From contig CAMCWK010000014.1 in the NCBI GenBank assembly GCA_945882615.1, forward strand, positions 1 to 64,000: DNA of 64,000 nt, in the 5' to 3' direction. Shown here piece after piece: positions 25,228-32,432 of this stretch (within the stretch, counting starts at the first letter, position 1; every line of letters starts with the position of its first letter). Source of the stretch: Rhizobium sp. Q54. GTDB lineage: Bacteria > Pseudomonadota > Alphaproteobacteria > Micropepsales > Micropepsaceae. The translations under genes were made by a program, and so were the position numbers. The notes below the pieces were generated by a model, which was given only the letters and a program-made list of their open reading frames with translations, ran no database searches and was not told the origin of the DNA.

Positions 25228-25932
25228 CTAAATGTCTTCGCTGTGGCCGACATTGAAGCCGCCATCCACCGCGATGGCCTGGCCGGTGATCCATGACGCC
25301 TGATCGGAAATCAGGAACAGCGCCATATGGGCGATGTCCTCGGGCTCGCCCATGCGGCCCAGCGGGTGCAGGGCGGTCAGCTTGGCGCGGCGTTCCGGCG
25401 GCAGGTTGGCCAGCAGCGGCGTGTTGACGAAGCCCGGACAGATGCAGTTCACCCGCACCTTGTCCTGCGCATAGTCCAGCGCCATGTTCCGGGTCAGCGA
25501 CACGATGGCGCCCTTGCTGGCGCTGTAGACGGCGCGGTTGCGCGTGCCGGTGGTGGCCACGCCCGACGACAGATGCAGCACCGATCCGCCAAAGGCCCGC
25601 AGATGGGGCAGGGCGTATTTCGACACCAGGAAGGCACCGCGCACATTCACGGCCATCACCGCATCGTAATCGGCCATGTCGGTCTCATCGACCTTGGCGC
25701 GGCGGGCGATGCCGGCGCTGTTCACCACCGCGTCGAGGCGGGGCAGCTCCGACAGGGCCCGCTTGACCTGTTCCTCATCGCTGATATCGCAGATGCGGCT
25801 GGTGGCAAAGGGCGCGGCGACGCGGTCGATGGCGGTGATGGTGGCGCCTTCGGCCTCGGCGGCCTTGGCGATGGCAAGGCCCAGCCCGGAGGCTGCGCCG
25901 GTGATGACGATGTGTTTGTTGGTGAAGCGCAT
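25228..25932 (-). CDS. Short-chain dehydrogenase/reductase
   Basis: A 234-residue classical SDR. The cofactor motif is ITGAASGLGLAIAKAA (TGxxxGxG), with DR following beta-2 in a pattern compatible with NAD. The NNAG-like motif reads NSAG, and the catalytic YxxxK is in YSASKGAIVSLTRNMA, with Ser on the preceding strand (HLSSGVA). The C-terminus WITGQAIAVDGGFN is standard. It is upstream of the GMC module on the same strand, 9 bases before it, so all three genes may form an operon oxidising an alcohol or sugar. The start is taken at ATG 25932; the upstream extension is not family-like. Confidence 0.9.
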   Translation of the reverse strand: MRFTNKHIVITGAASGLGLAIAKAAEAEGATITAIDRVAAPFATSRICDISDEEQVKRALSELPRLDAVVNSAGIARRAKVDETDMADYDAVMAVNVRGAFLVSKYALPHLRAFGGSVLHLSSGVATTGTRNRAVYSASKGAIVSLTRNMALDYAQDKVRVNCICPGFVNTPLLANLPPERRAKLTALHPLGRMGEPEDIAHMALFLISDQASWITGQAIAVDGGFNVGHSEDI

Positions 25933-26086
25933 GGCGGGAGAGTAGCGGCACGGATAGATTGAGTCACCCTCACCATCATTGTTTCGGCAGGGTGCCTGCG
26001 CGCCTCGCACGCCGCGCGCGGCCAGCGGCGGCGCGCTACGCTGGCGCTAGCGCCGCCTCGGCCGCAATAGCGCGGTGTAGGCGAGG
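25933..26086. other. Intergenic spacer, GC-rich
   Basis: Between the SDR start and the tRNA-associated palindrome lies about 150 bases of GC-rich DNA with small self-complementary stretches (for example GGCGCTAGCGCC at 26044-26055). I see no gene in it. It should contain the SDR promoter, which I could not pick out. Confidence 0.5.
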
Positions 26087-26170
26087 CCGCTTGGCTCCAC
26101 CAATTCCCGCAATCCGCAGTGGTGATGAGTGGTCTCCGCCGGGTGGGCGGGAATTGGTGGAGCCAAGCGG
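26087..26170. repeat. 24-bp perfect inverted repeat containing the tRNA-Ala 3' end
   Basis: The arms 26087-26110 and 26147-26170 are exact reverse complements over 24 bases, separated by 36 bases. The right arm (minus strand) includes the last 16 bases of the tRNA, with the encoded CCA, plus eight downstream bases. The left arm is therefore an inverted copy of the tRNA tail. In RNA it would form a long hairpin reaching into the acceptor and T-arm 3' strand. It could be a terminator-like structure without a T-run, or a footprint of recombination at the tRNA. Confidence 0.85.
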
Positions 26171-26230
26171 GATCGAACCGCTGACCTCCTGCATGCCATG
26201 CAGGCGCTCTCCCAGCTGAGCTATGGCCCC
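26155..26230 (-). tRNA. tRNA-Ala (anticodon GGC)
   Basis: Read on the minus strand, 76 bases fold as a complete cloverleaf. The acceptor is GGGGCCA with TGGCTCC, including the G3-U70 alanine identity pair; the D arm contains AGCTCAGCTGGGAGAGC; the anticodon stem CCTGC/GCAGG closes the loop ATGGCAT (anticodon GGC); the variable loop is AGGTC; and the T arm contains GGTTCGATCC. CCA is encoded. It reads the GCC and GCU codons. A palindrome overlaps its 3' end. Confidence 0.97.
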
Positions 26231-26274
26231 GTACCAATGACAGGCCGGTCTGGTGTCCGGCCCGAACTTATAAC

Positions 26275-26778
26275 CTAGGGTTCGTCCTTGGCGATGCCGG
26301 GATCGATGATGCCGGAGACATCGTCTTCCTCGTCTTCCACTTCGCCCAGAAGATCGTTGTCTTCCTCGTCTTCGTCGTCCTCGATATCCTCGATGCCGTC
26401 GGCTTCGTCGGCATCGACCACCGACATGCCCGATTCCGCTTCGGCTTCTTCTTCCTCGGCCTCTTCGTCCTCGTCCTCGCCGGTGGCCGCGACCTTCAGC
26501 GGCGCCTCGACAACGGCTTCGGCTTCTTCTTCCTCGTCCTCGGAATCGCCGTCCTCGTCTTCGTCCTCGTCGTCTTCATCCTCGTCTTCGGTATCGGCCG
26601 CGACGACCTTGCTGGCTTCTACGGTCTCGGCCACGCGGCTGCGGCGCTGCTTGAACAGCGCTTCGGGCTCATAGCTGAAACCGCACTTGGGGCATTCGAT
26701 CGGGCGCTTGGTGAGGTCGTAAAACCTCGCCGCGCAGCTCGGGCACGCCCGTTTGGTTCCAAGATCTGCCTTGACCAA
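26275..26778 (-). CDS. TIGR02300 family protein: zinc ribbon plus acidic tail
   Basis: A 167-residue alphaproteobacterial protein of the FYDLN-acid type. The N-terminus has two CPxC knuckles around the name-giving segment: ACPSCAARFYDLTKRPIECPKCGF. After about residue 55 it becomes extremely acidic, with long Asp/Glu runs to the C-terminus. The zinc ribbon suggests contact with nucleic acid or protein, and the tail an intrinsically disordered polyanion; no function is established. The start is TTG 26778, giving the family-typical MVKADLGTKRA; no in-frame ATG fits. It diverges from aroA, with promoters sharing 86 bases. Confidence 0.88.
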   Translation of the reverse strand: MVKADLGTKRACPSCAARFYDLTKRPIECPKCGFSYEPEALFKQRRSRVAETVEASKVVAADTEDEDEDDEDEDEDGDSEDEEEEAEAVVEAPLKVAATGEDEDEEAEEEEAEAESGMSVVDADEADGIEDIEDDEDEEDNDLLGEVEDEEDDVSGIIDPGIAKDEP

Positions 26779-26864
26779 GATGATGCTTCCCGCAAGAAGA
26801 GGGTTGTTGGAGGGGCGCGTTTGCCACGGGTTGCCCCGCCTGTAAAGGTCTTTTGAAGCCCCTG

Positions 26865-28211
26865 ATGCACAACGCCAATTCCGCCCCATTGCGTGCCCGG
26901 CGCGCCGCCCCCCTGACCGGGACGGCCCAGATACCCGGTGACAAATCCATTTCCCAGCGGGCGCTGATCTTGGGCGCGCTGGCGGACGGTGAAACCCGCA
27001 TCACGGGTCTGCTGGAATCCGGCGACGTTCACTCCACCGCAGGCGCCCTCAGCGCCTTTGGCGCCACCCTGACCCAGGAGGGCCCGGGCCGCTGGCGGGT
27101 CCTGGGTACCGGGGTGGGGAACTGGACAAGCCCGGCGGCGCCGCTCGACTTCGGCAATTCGGGCACCGGCTCGCGGCTGGTGATGGGGGCGATGGCCACC
27201 ACGCCGATCACCGCCACCTTCACCGGCGATGCCAGTTTAAGGTCGCGTCCCATGGCGCGGGTGGTTGAACCGCTGTTGGCCTTCGGCGTGACCTATGAAG
27301 GGCAGGGCGAAAAGGCGCTGATGCCGCTCACCCTGCATGGCGCCAAGGCGGCCAAGGCCATCACCACCCATGTCGCCACCGCGTCGGCCCAGGTGAAATC
27401 GGCGCTGCTGCTGGCGGCACTGAACGCGCAAGGCACCAGCCGTATTTCCCAGGATGCCCTGACCCGCGATCACAGCGAAAAGATGCTGGCGGCGTTCGGC
27501 GCCAAGATCAGCGTTTCGCCGCGCGCTGAAGGTGGCGAAGTCATCACGGTGGAAGGCCCGGCCAGATTGACCGGCTGCAATGTCGAAGTGCCGCGCGACC
27601 CCTCCTCGGCGGCGTTCGCCATCGTGGCGGCCTTGGTCGTGCCGGGCTCTGAGATCGAGCTGCCCGCCATCCTGCTCAATCCCCGCCGCACCGGCCTGAT
27701 CCAGACCCTGCTGGAAATGGGTGCCCAGATTGACGTGCGCAACAAACGCACCAGCGGCGGCGAGGAGATCGGCGACCTGGTGGTGCGCCGTTCCCAATTG
27801 AAAGGCGTCGAAGTGCCGGCCGACCGCGCGCCCTCGATGATCGACGAATATCCCATTCTTGCTGTTGCTGCCGCTTTCGCCACCGGCAAGACCGCGATGC
27901 GCGGGCTGGAAGAATTGCGGGTCAAGGAAAGCGACCGTCTTGAGGCGGTTGCGCTGGGCCTGATGCTGAATGGCGTGCGCTATGAGATCGAAGGCGACGA
28001 CCTGGTGGTCGAAGGCATGGGGCCTGACGGCGTGCCGGGCGGCGGCACGGTCCCGACCCACATGGATCACCGCATCGCCATGAGCTTTCTCACCATGGGG
28101 CTCGCCTCGCAACAGCCGGTGACGGTGGACGACGTCACCATGATCGCGACATCCTTTCCCGAGTATCAGGATTTGATGAAAGGCCTTGGCGCGGTTATGG
28201 AAGCGCCATGA
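26865..28211 (+). CDS. aroA: 3-phosphoshikimate 1-carboxyvinyltransferase (EPSP synthase)
   Basis: AroA joins shikimate-3-phosphate with phosphoenolpyruvate in aromatic amino acid synthesis. The 448-residue protein shows [21 protein letters not shown] (PEP/S3P Lys and Ser), [60 protein letters not shown] (catalytic Asp-Glu) and [13 protein letters not shown]. The pattern resembles class II, glyphosate-tolerant-type bacterial AroA, but I have not tested this. ATG 26865 is used; TTG 26853 is an alternative with an AAAGG nearby. The stop overlaps the cmk start by ATGA. Confidence 0.96.
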   Translation: MHNANSAPLRARRAAPLTGTAQIPGDKSISQRALILGALADGETRITGLLESGDVHSTAGALSAFGATLTQEGPGRWRVLGTGVGNWTSPAAPLDFGNSGTGSRLVMGAMATTPITATFTGDASLRSRPMARVVEPLLAFGVTYEGQGEKALMPLTLHGAKAAKAITTHVATASAQVKSALLLAALNAQGTSRISQDALTRDHSEKMLAAFGAKISVSPRAEGGEVITVEGPARLTGCNVEVPRDPSSAAFAIVAALVVPGSEIELPAILLNPRRTGLIQTLLEMGAQIDVRNKRTSGGEEIGDLVVRRSQLKGVEVPADRAPSMIDEYPILAVAAAFATGKTAMRGLEELRVKESDRLEAVALGLMLNGVRYEIEGDDLVVEGMGPDGVPGGGTVPTHMDHRIAMSFLTMGLASQQPVTVDDVTMIATSFPEYQDLMKGLGAVMEAP

Positions 28212-28888
28212 ACAAAGTCAGCAGCATCGTCATCGCGGTGGACGGCACCGCCGCGTCCGGCAAGGGCACCCTGGCCAAGAAGCTGGCGGCGCATTTCGGT
28301 TTCGCCCATCTGGATTCCGGGGCGCTTTACCGGCTGGCCGCTTTCAGCGTGCTGGAATCGGGCGGCGATCCGTCCAACGAGGCCGACGCCCTGCGCGGCG
28401 CCCAGACCATGGATTTCAACCTGGCCGGCGACCCGCGCATCCGCACCGATATTGTCGGCAAGGCCGCCTCCTATGTTGCCGCCATCCCGGCGGTCCGCAG
28501 CGCGCTGTTCGACTTCCAGAAGAACTTCCTGGCCAGCCCGCCCGGCGGGGGGCCCGGCGCGGTGATGGACGGGCGCGATATCGGCACCGTGATCTGCCCC
28601 AGCGCCACCGCCAAACTCTATGTCGATGCCAGGCTGGAAACCCGGGCCCGCCGCCGCTGGGCGGAACTCAAGGCCATGGGAATCCGCCGGGCCGAGCAGG
28701 ATGTGGTGGCCGAACTGGGCGCCCGGGACGAGGCCGACAAGAACCGTCCCATTTCGCCCCTGAAACAGGCCCCGGACGCCGACTTGCTGGATACCTCCGA
28801 TTTGGGTATAGACGCCGCGTTCGCGGCAGCCCTCGCTTTGGTTTCTCCCAAGGTCGAAGGCGCGCTCAAGGACCGCCACAGGGGCTAA
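28208..28888 (+). CDS. cmk: Cytidylate kinase
   Basis: Cmk phosphorylates CMP and dCMP for nucleic acid and phospholipid synthesis. The 226-residue protein has the P-loop [21 protein letters not shown], the substrate segment [34 protein letters not shown] and [10 protein letters not shown] in the lid, with [25 protein letters not shown] toward the C-terminus. It sits between aroA (4-base overlap) and rpsA, a very conserved order. A second small insert typical of long-form bacterial Cmk is present. Confidence 0.95.
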   Translation: MNKVSSIVIAVDGTAASGKGTLAKKLAAHFGFAHLDSGALYRLAAFSVLESGGDPSNEADALRGAQTMDFNLAGDPRIRTDIVGKAASYVAAIPAVRSALFDFQKNFLASPPGGGPGAVMDGRDIGTVICPSATAKLYVDARLETRARRRWAELKAMGIRRAEQDVVAELGARDEADKNRPISPLKQAPDADLLDTSDLGIDAAFAAALALVSPKVEGALKDRHRG

Positions 28889-28940
28889 GGAGGCCCGGCG
28901 GCCTCAAGAGCATCCCGCTTACTTTCTCAAAACCCAATCG

Positions 28941-28958
28941 CCCAGGCATTCTCCTGGG
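28941..28958 (+). promoter_or_regulatory. Small hairpin in the rpsA leader
   Basis: CCCAGG (28941-28946) and CCTGGG (28953-28958) can pair across a six-base loop about 60 bases ahead of the rpsA start. No purine-rich Shine-Dalgarno precedes the rpsA ATG, which is common for S1 messages in which leader structure and S1 autoregulation set translation. Whether this hairpin participates is a guess. Confidence 0.3.
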
Positions 28959-29016
28959 AAGTCCGCCGATGGCCAGAAGCCGCCGGTTGGCATGAACGAC
29001 TGTTAGGACTCACTTT

Positions 29017-30786
29017 ATGGCTCGCGCCGCAACCAAAGAACGTACCGACTCCTCCATTTCCGCTCCCTCGCGCGAAGACTTCGCCGCGATGCTTGAGCAG
29101 AGCTTCGAAACCCAGTCCCCCCAGGAAGGCCAGGTCATCAAGGGCACCATCGTCGCCATTGAGAACGACTTCGCCATGGTCGATGTCGGCCTCAAGACCG
29201 AAGGCCGCATTTCCCTCAAGGAATTCGCGATGCCCGGCATTCCCGCCGACATCAAGGTGGGCGACACCGTCGAGGTTTACCTGGAGCGCGTCGAAAATGC
29301 GCTCGGTGAAGCCGTTCTCTCCCGCGACAAGGCCCGCCGCGAAGAAAGCTGGGTCAAGCTTGAAAAGGCCTTCACCGATGTCACCCGCGTCACCGGCGTG
29401 ATCTTCGGCCGCGTCAAGGGCGGCTTCACCGTCGATCTCGACGGCGCCGTGGCCTTCCTGCCCGGCAGCCAAGTTGACGTCCGCCCGATGCGCGATGTCG
29501 GCCCGTTGATGAACCAGCCGCAGCTGTTCCAGATCCTCAAGATGGATCGCCGCCGCGGCAATATCGTCGTGTCGCGCCGCGCCGTTCTGGAAGAACGCCG
29601 CGCCGAAGAGCGCACCTCGCTGGTCGCCAGCCTGCAGGAAAAGCAGATCGTCGAAGGCGTGGTCAAGAACATCACCGATTACGGCGCCTTTGTGGACCTG
29701 GGCGGCGTGGACGGGTTGTTGCACGTCACCGATATCGCCTGGCGCCGCGTCAGCCACCCGACCGAAGTCCTGTCGGTAGGCCAGACCGTCACCGTGCAGA
29801 TCATCAAGATCAACCACGAAACCCAGCGCATCAGCCTGGGCATGAAGCAGCTGCAGACCGATCCCTGGGAAGGCGTCGCCGCCAAGTATCCGGTGGGCGT
29901 GCAGTTCAAGGGTAAGGTCACCAACGTCACCGACTATGGCGCCTTTGTGGAGCTGGAGCCGGGCGTCGAAGGCCTGGTCCATGTCAGCGAAATGTCCTGG
30001 GTCAAGAAGAACATGGCCCCGTCCAAGCTGGTCACCCCCGGCACCGATGTGGATGTCGCCGTGCTGGAAGTGGATTCCAACAAGCGCCGTATCAGCCTTG
30101 GCCTGAAGCAGACCCAGGAAAATCCCTGGAACGCCTTCACCGCCAATCATCCGGCCGGCACGATCATCGAGGGCGAGGTCAAGTCGATCACCGAGTTCGG
30201 CCTGTTCATCGGCCTGGATTCGGACATCGACGGCATGGTCCACCTCTCCGACCTCAGCTGGTCGGTGGCGGGCGAAGAAGCCATCAAGACCTATGAAAAG
30301 GGTCAGATGGTCAAGGCCAAGGTGCTGGACATCGACGTCGAGAAGGAGCGCGTCAGCCTGGGCATCAAGCAGCTGGACGGCGACCCGATCGAGAAGGCCG
30401 GCCCGTCGGGCGGCGCCCTCAAGAAGAACCAGGTCGTCACCGGCACGGTCACCGAAGTCAATGACGGCGGCATCGAAGTGGAATTGGAGGGCGGCGTGCG
30501 CTCCTTCATCCGCCGCGCCGACCTGGCCCGCGACCGCAACGACCAGCGCCCGGAACGTTTCGGCAAGGGCGACAAGGTGGATGCGCTGGTGACCAGCATG
30601 GACAAGGCCAGCCGCAAGGTCAGCCTGTCGATCAAGGCCCGCGAGATCTCGGAAGAGAAGGAAGCCGTGGCGCAGTTCGGCTCGTCCGACTCGGGCGCGA
30701 GCCTCGGCGACATTCTAGGTGCGGCCCTCAAGAAGAAGACGCCCAAGAAGAAGGCCGGCGCTGCGGAAAGCGACGACGAAGAGTAA
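29017..30786 (+). CDS. rpsA: 30S ribosomal protein S1
   Basis: S1 binds mRNA leaders and helps load structured messages onto the 30S subunit. The 589-residue protein has six S1 (OB-fold) repeats. The first two, degenerate, start with GQVIKGTIVAIENDFAMVDVGLKTEG and VTGVIFGRVKGGFTVDL. The canonical ones are EGVVKNITDYGAFVDLGGVDGLLHVTD, GKVTNVTDYGAFVELEPGVEGLVHVSE, EGEVKSITEFGLFIGLD and TGTVTEVNDGGIEVELEGGVRSF. A Lys-rich tail follows. It is preceded by cmk and followed by a strong terminator; ihfB, usually next, is displaced almost 10 kb downstream. Confidence 0.97.
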   Translation: MARAATKERTDSSISAPSREDFAAMLEQSFETQSPQEGQVIKGTIVAIENDFAMVDVGLKTEGRISLKEFAMPGIPADIKVGDTVEVYLERVENALGEAVLSRDKARREESWVKLEKAFTDVTRVTGVIFGRVKGGFTVDLDGAVAFLPGSQVDVRPMRDVGPLMNQPQLFQILKMDRRRGNIVVSRRAVLEERRAEERTSLVASLQEKQIVEGVVKNITDYGAFVDLGGVDGLLHVTDIAWRRVSHPTEVLSVGQTVTVQIIKINHETQRISLGMKQLQTDPWEGVAAKYPVGVQFKGKVTNVTDYGAFVELEPGVEGLVHVSEMSWVKKNMAPSKLVTPGTDVDVAVLEVDSNKRRISLGLKQTQENPWNAFTANHPAGTIIEGEVKSITEFGLFIGLDSDIDGMVHLSDLSWSVAGEEAIKTYEKGQMVKAKVLDIDVEKERVSLGIKQLDGDPIEKAGPSGGALKKNQVVTGTVTEVNDGGIEVELEGGVRSFIRRADLARDRNDQRPERFGKGDKVDALVTSMDKASRKVSLSIKAREISEEKEAVAQFGSSDSGASLGDILGAALKKKTPKKKAGAAESDDEE

Positions 30787-30803
30787 TCGTCACCGTCTCA
30801 ATG

Positions 30804-30837
30804 CAAAAAAGGGCGCGCCGCAAGGCGCGCCTTTTTC
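30804..30837 (+). terminator. Rho-independent terminator after rpsA
   Basis: GGCGCGCC at 30812-30819 pairs with GGCGCGCC at 30824-30831 around a GCAA tetraloop, flanked by an A-run and followed by TTTTTCTTT. It is a strong, probably bidirectional terminator 18 bases past the rpsA stop. Confidence 0.92.
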
Positions 30838-30879
30838 TTTGGTTCGGGCATGTCTGACCGACAATTGTCCACAGAGATT

Positions 30880-30907
30880 TTGATTGCGTTCAGAATCACG
30901 GTAGATT
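30880..30907 (+). promoter_or_regulatory. Candidate sigma-70 promoter for the Lys-rich protein gene
   Basis: TTGATT (30880-30885) and TAGATT (30902-30907) lie 16 bases apart and about 37 bases ahead of the start codon at 30944. The match is moderate but well placed downstream of the rpsA terminator. Confidence 0.4.
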
Positions 30908-30943
30908 CGCGCCATCAACGTTGATGTTAGAGGGAGTTGAGTC

Positions 30944-31153
30944 ATGGCGAAGAAGAGCAAGCTGGCTAAGCGCGCGGCGGAACTGGAAGCCGCGGTCGCG
31001 GGCCTGTTCACCGGCAAGCCGGCGAAGAAGAAGAAGCGTAAGGCCAAGAAGGCCAAGGTGGTGAAAGCCGCCAAGAAGGTCGTGAAGAAGGCCAAGAAGA
31101 CCGCGAAAAAGGCCACCAAGAAGAAGGCCAAGCGCAAGACCAAGAAGCGCTAG
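30944..31153 (+). CDS. Small lysine-rich histone H1-like protein
   Basis: A 69-residue, extremely basic protein: nearly half the residues are Lys, with Ala next. A short N-terminal helical part (MAKKSKLAKRAAELEAAVAG) precedes a tail of AKK/KKAK-type repeats. This resembles the C-terminal domains of eukaryotic H1 and bacterial H1-like proteins (AlgP, Hc1/Hc2, BpH1), which bind DNA non-specifically and compact it. GAGGGAG upstream is a strong ribosome binding site and the gene has its own terminator, so it is a real monocistronic gene. Binding to RNA or ribosomes is an alternative role. Confidence 0.8.
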   Translation: MAKKSKLAKRAAELEAAVAGLFTGKPAKKKKRKAKKAKVVKAAKKVVKKAKKTAKKATKKKAKRKTKKR

Positions 31154-31174
31154 AACTTTCGCAACTGCGTAAGG

Positions 31175-31213
31175 AAAGGGCGTGGACCGTTGGGTCTGCG
31201 CCCTTTTTCCGTT
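31175..31213 (+). terminator. Rho-independent terminator after the Lys-rich gene
   Basis: AAAGGGCG (31175-31182) pairs with CGCCCTTT (31199-31206), with an inner GACC/GGTC pairing, followed by a T-rich stretch. It lies about 20 bases past the stop. Confidence 0.85.
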
Positions 31214-31296
31214 TTTCAGCTCAGGGCTTTTGTCGGCGCTGGCTTTTCGGCGGGGCAGGGCTAAAGTTCCCTTAAAATAACAACAAGGGGGACGTT

Positions 31297-31824
31297 ATGC
31301 GCTTCTACGGATTTCCGGCGGCCATCGCACTGACGGTGACTTTTGCTTCGCCAGCTCTGACCCAGACACCGCAACCCGCCGCGCCGCTCACTGCCCAGAC
31401 CGCGACGGCGGGCACCTTGCGTGCCACCCCGCCCGATCCCTTCGTCTACCAGTCCGCCGCCGAGGTGAAGGCCCTGACTCAGTGGCCCGACCGTAAGACC
31501 CATTCCAAGGTGGTGGCCGATCACGAAAGCTATTTCGTCGAATATGTCACCCGCGGCGACAGCGGCAACAATCCTGAAACCCATGGCCACTGGTACGACT
31601 ACATCCATGTGCTGGACGGCGAAGGCACCATCACCTATGGCGGCACCCAGGACGGGGCGCGCGATGTGGGCAATATGGAAACCCGCGGCGGCACCCTCAA
31701 TGGCGGCAAGGTGATCACGCTGCATTCCGGCGACCGGCTGGTGCTGCCGCCCGGCCTGCCGCATCTCTTCACCGCCACCAAGGGCAATACGTTCACCTAC
31801 CTGATCTTCAAGCATAAACACTGA
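31297..31824 (+). CDS. Exported cupin-domain protein (first of a tandem pair)
   Basis: A 175-residue protein with a signal peptide (about residues 1-22, AIALTVTFASPALTQ). The mature part is a single small cupin: HGHWYDYIHVLDGEGTITYGG contains the first motif with possible metal-binding His residues, and GDRLVLPPGLPHLFTATKGNTF the second motif (PxGxxH). The cupin fold supports metal-dependent isomerases, dioxygenases and binding proteins, so the reaction is open. The next gene, 11 bases on, encodes a related exported cupin; the two may form a heterodimer or act on the same substrate. Confidence 0.82.
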   Translation: MRFYGFPAAIALTVTFASPALTQTPQPAAPLTAQTATAGTLRATPPDPFVYQSAAEVKALTQWPDRKTHSKVVADHESYFVEYVTRGDSGNNPETHGHWYDYIHVLDGEGTITYGGTQDGARDVGNMETRGGTLNGGKVITLHSGDRLVLPPGLPHLFTATKGNTFTYLIFKHKH

Positions 31825-31835
31825 GGGAAACGTCC

Positions 31836-32312
31836 ATGAACAAGACAATCGCCATTGCCGCCGTACTGACCCTGCTGCCGCTTGCCGCCATCGCCCAGAC
31901 CAAGACCGAGGGCGACAAGGCTGTGCGCCACATCACAGGCCGCACGCTGGACGCGGAACTGAAGAAGGGCATGACCAAGGATGCCTTCTATTCCGAGATC
32001 ATCATCACCCAGGCGCCCGCCTACCGGGTGATCAACACCACCCGCGACAAGCCGGGCGAGGCGGAAATCCACGACGGCTGGACCGATCATATCTTTGTGC
32101 AGGAAGGCGAAGCCACCTTCGTCACGGGCGGCAAGATCGATGGGTCCAAGGTCACGGCGCCGGGCCAGCATCGCGGCAAGTCCATCACCGGTGGCACCAG
32201 CCGCCCGATGCGGCCGGGCGACTACTTCCTGATCCCGGCCGGCACGGCGCACCAGATGCTGCTGGACCCCGGCAAGCGCATCAAGTTCATAGCCTTCAAG
32301 ACTGTAAAGTAG
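31836..32312 (+). CDS. Exported cupin-domain protein (second of a tandem pair)
   Basis: A 158-residue protein with signal peptide KTIAIAAVLTLLPLAAIAQ (cleavage at about 20). The cupin motifs are IHDGWTDHIFVQEGEATFVTGG and RPGDYFLIPAGTAHQMLLDPG. Compared with the preceding cupin it shares the layout (exported; long insert between motifs with GGK.DGSKV versus GGTLNGGKV; C-terminal IKFIAFK versus FTYLIFK), so the pair looks like an old duplication. GAGGGAAACGTCC just ahead of ATG 31836 gives a ribosome binding site. Catalytic metal ligands are fewer than in typical cupin enzymes; the function is unknown. Confidence 0.82.
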   Translation: MNKTIAIAAVLTLLPLAAIAQTKTEGDKAVRHITGRTLDAELKKGMTKDAFYSEIIITQAPAYRVINTTRDKPGEAEIHDGWTDHIFVQEGEATFVTGGKIDGSKVTAPGQHRGKSITGGTSRPMRPGDYFLIPAGTAHQMLLDPGKRIKFIAFKTVK

Positions 32313-32325
32313 TTCAACCCCCTCC

Positions 32326-32402
32326 GGTTTCAGCTTTCGCGCGGCTTTGCCGCGCGAGCTGAAACCACCTCCCCCTTTTCTTGCTTCGCAAGAAGGGGGA
32401 GG
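32326..32402. repeat. Two adjacent long hairpins (REP-like palindromes)
   Basis: Hairpin one: GGTTTCAGCT...CGCGCGGC (32326-32345) pairs with GCCGCGCG...AGCTGAAACC (32349-32366), with a two-base bulge and a three-base loop. Hairpin two: CCTCCCCC...CTTGC (32368-32384) pairs with GCAAG...GGGGGAGG (32388-32402). Together they fill most of the gap between the cupin gene and the convergent EamA gene. They may act as a bidirectional terminator or be dispersed palindromic elements. Confidence 0.7.
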
Positions 32403-32432
32403 CGGGGCTGCGTTTGCGTCGTCCTTTAGGGA

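Noticed and set aside
26288-26674. A Ser-rich 128-residue frame on the plus strand
   Set aside because: It is the reverse of the Asp/Glu codons of the TIGR02300 tail, so the Ser runs are an artefact.
28927-30243. A 438-residue open frame on the minus strand
   Set aside because: It is antisense to rpsA, with Asp/His/Gly-rich composition produced by opposite-strand codon bias.
30944-31153. A nucleosomal (core-type) bacterial histone
   Set aside because: The protein has no histone-fold; it is a Lys/Ala tail like H1, so only the H1-like label is justified.
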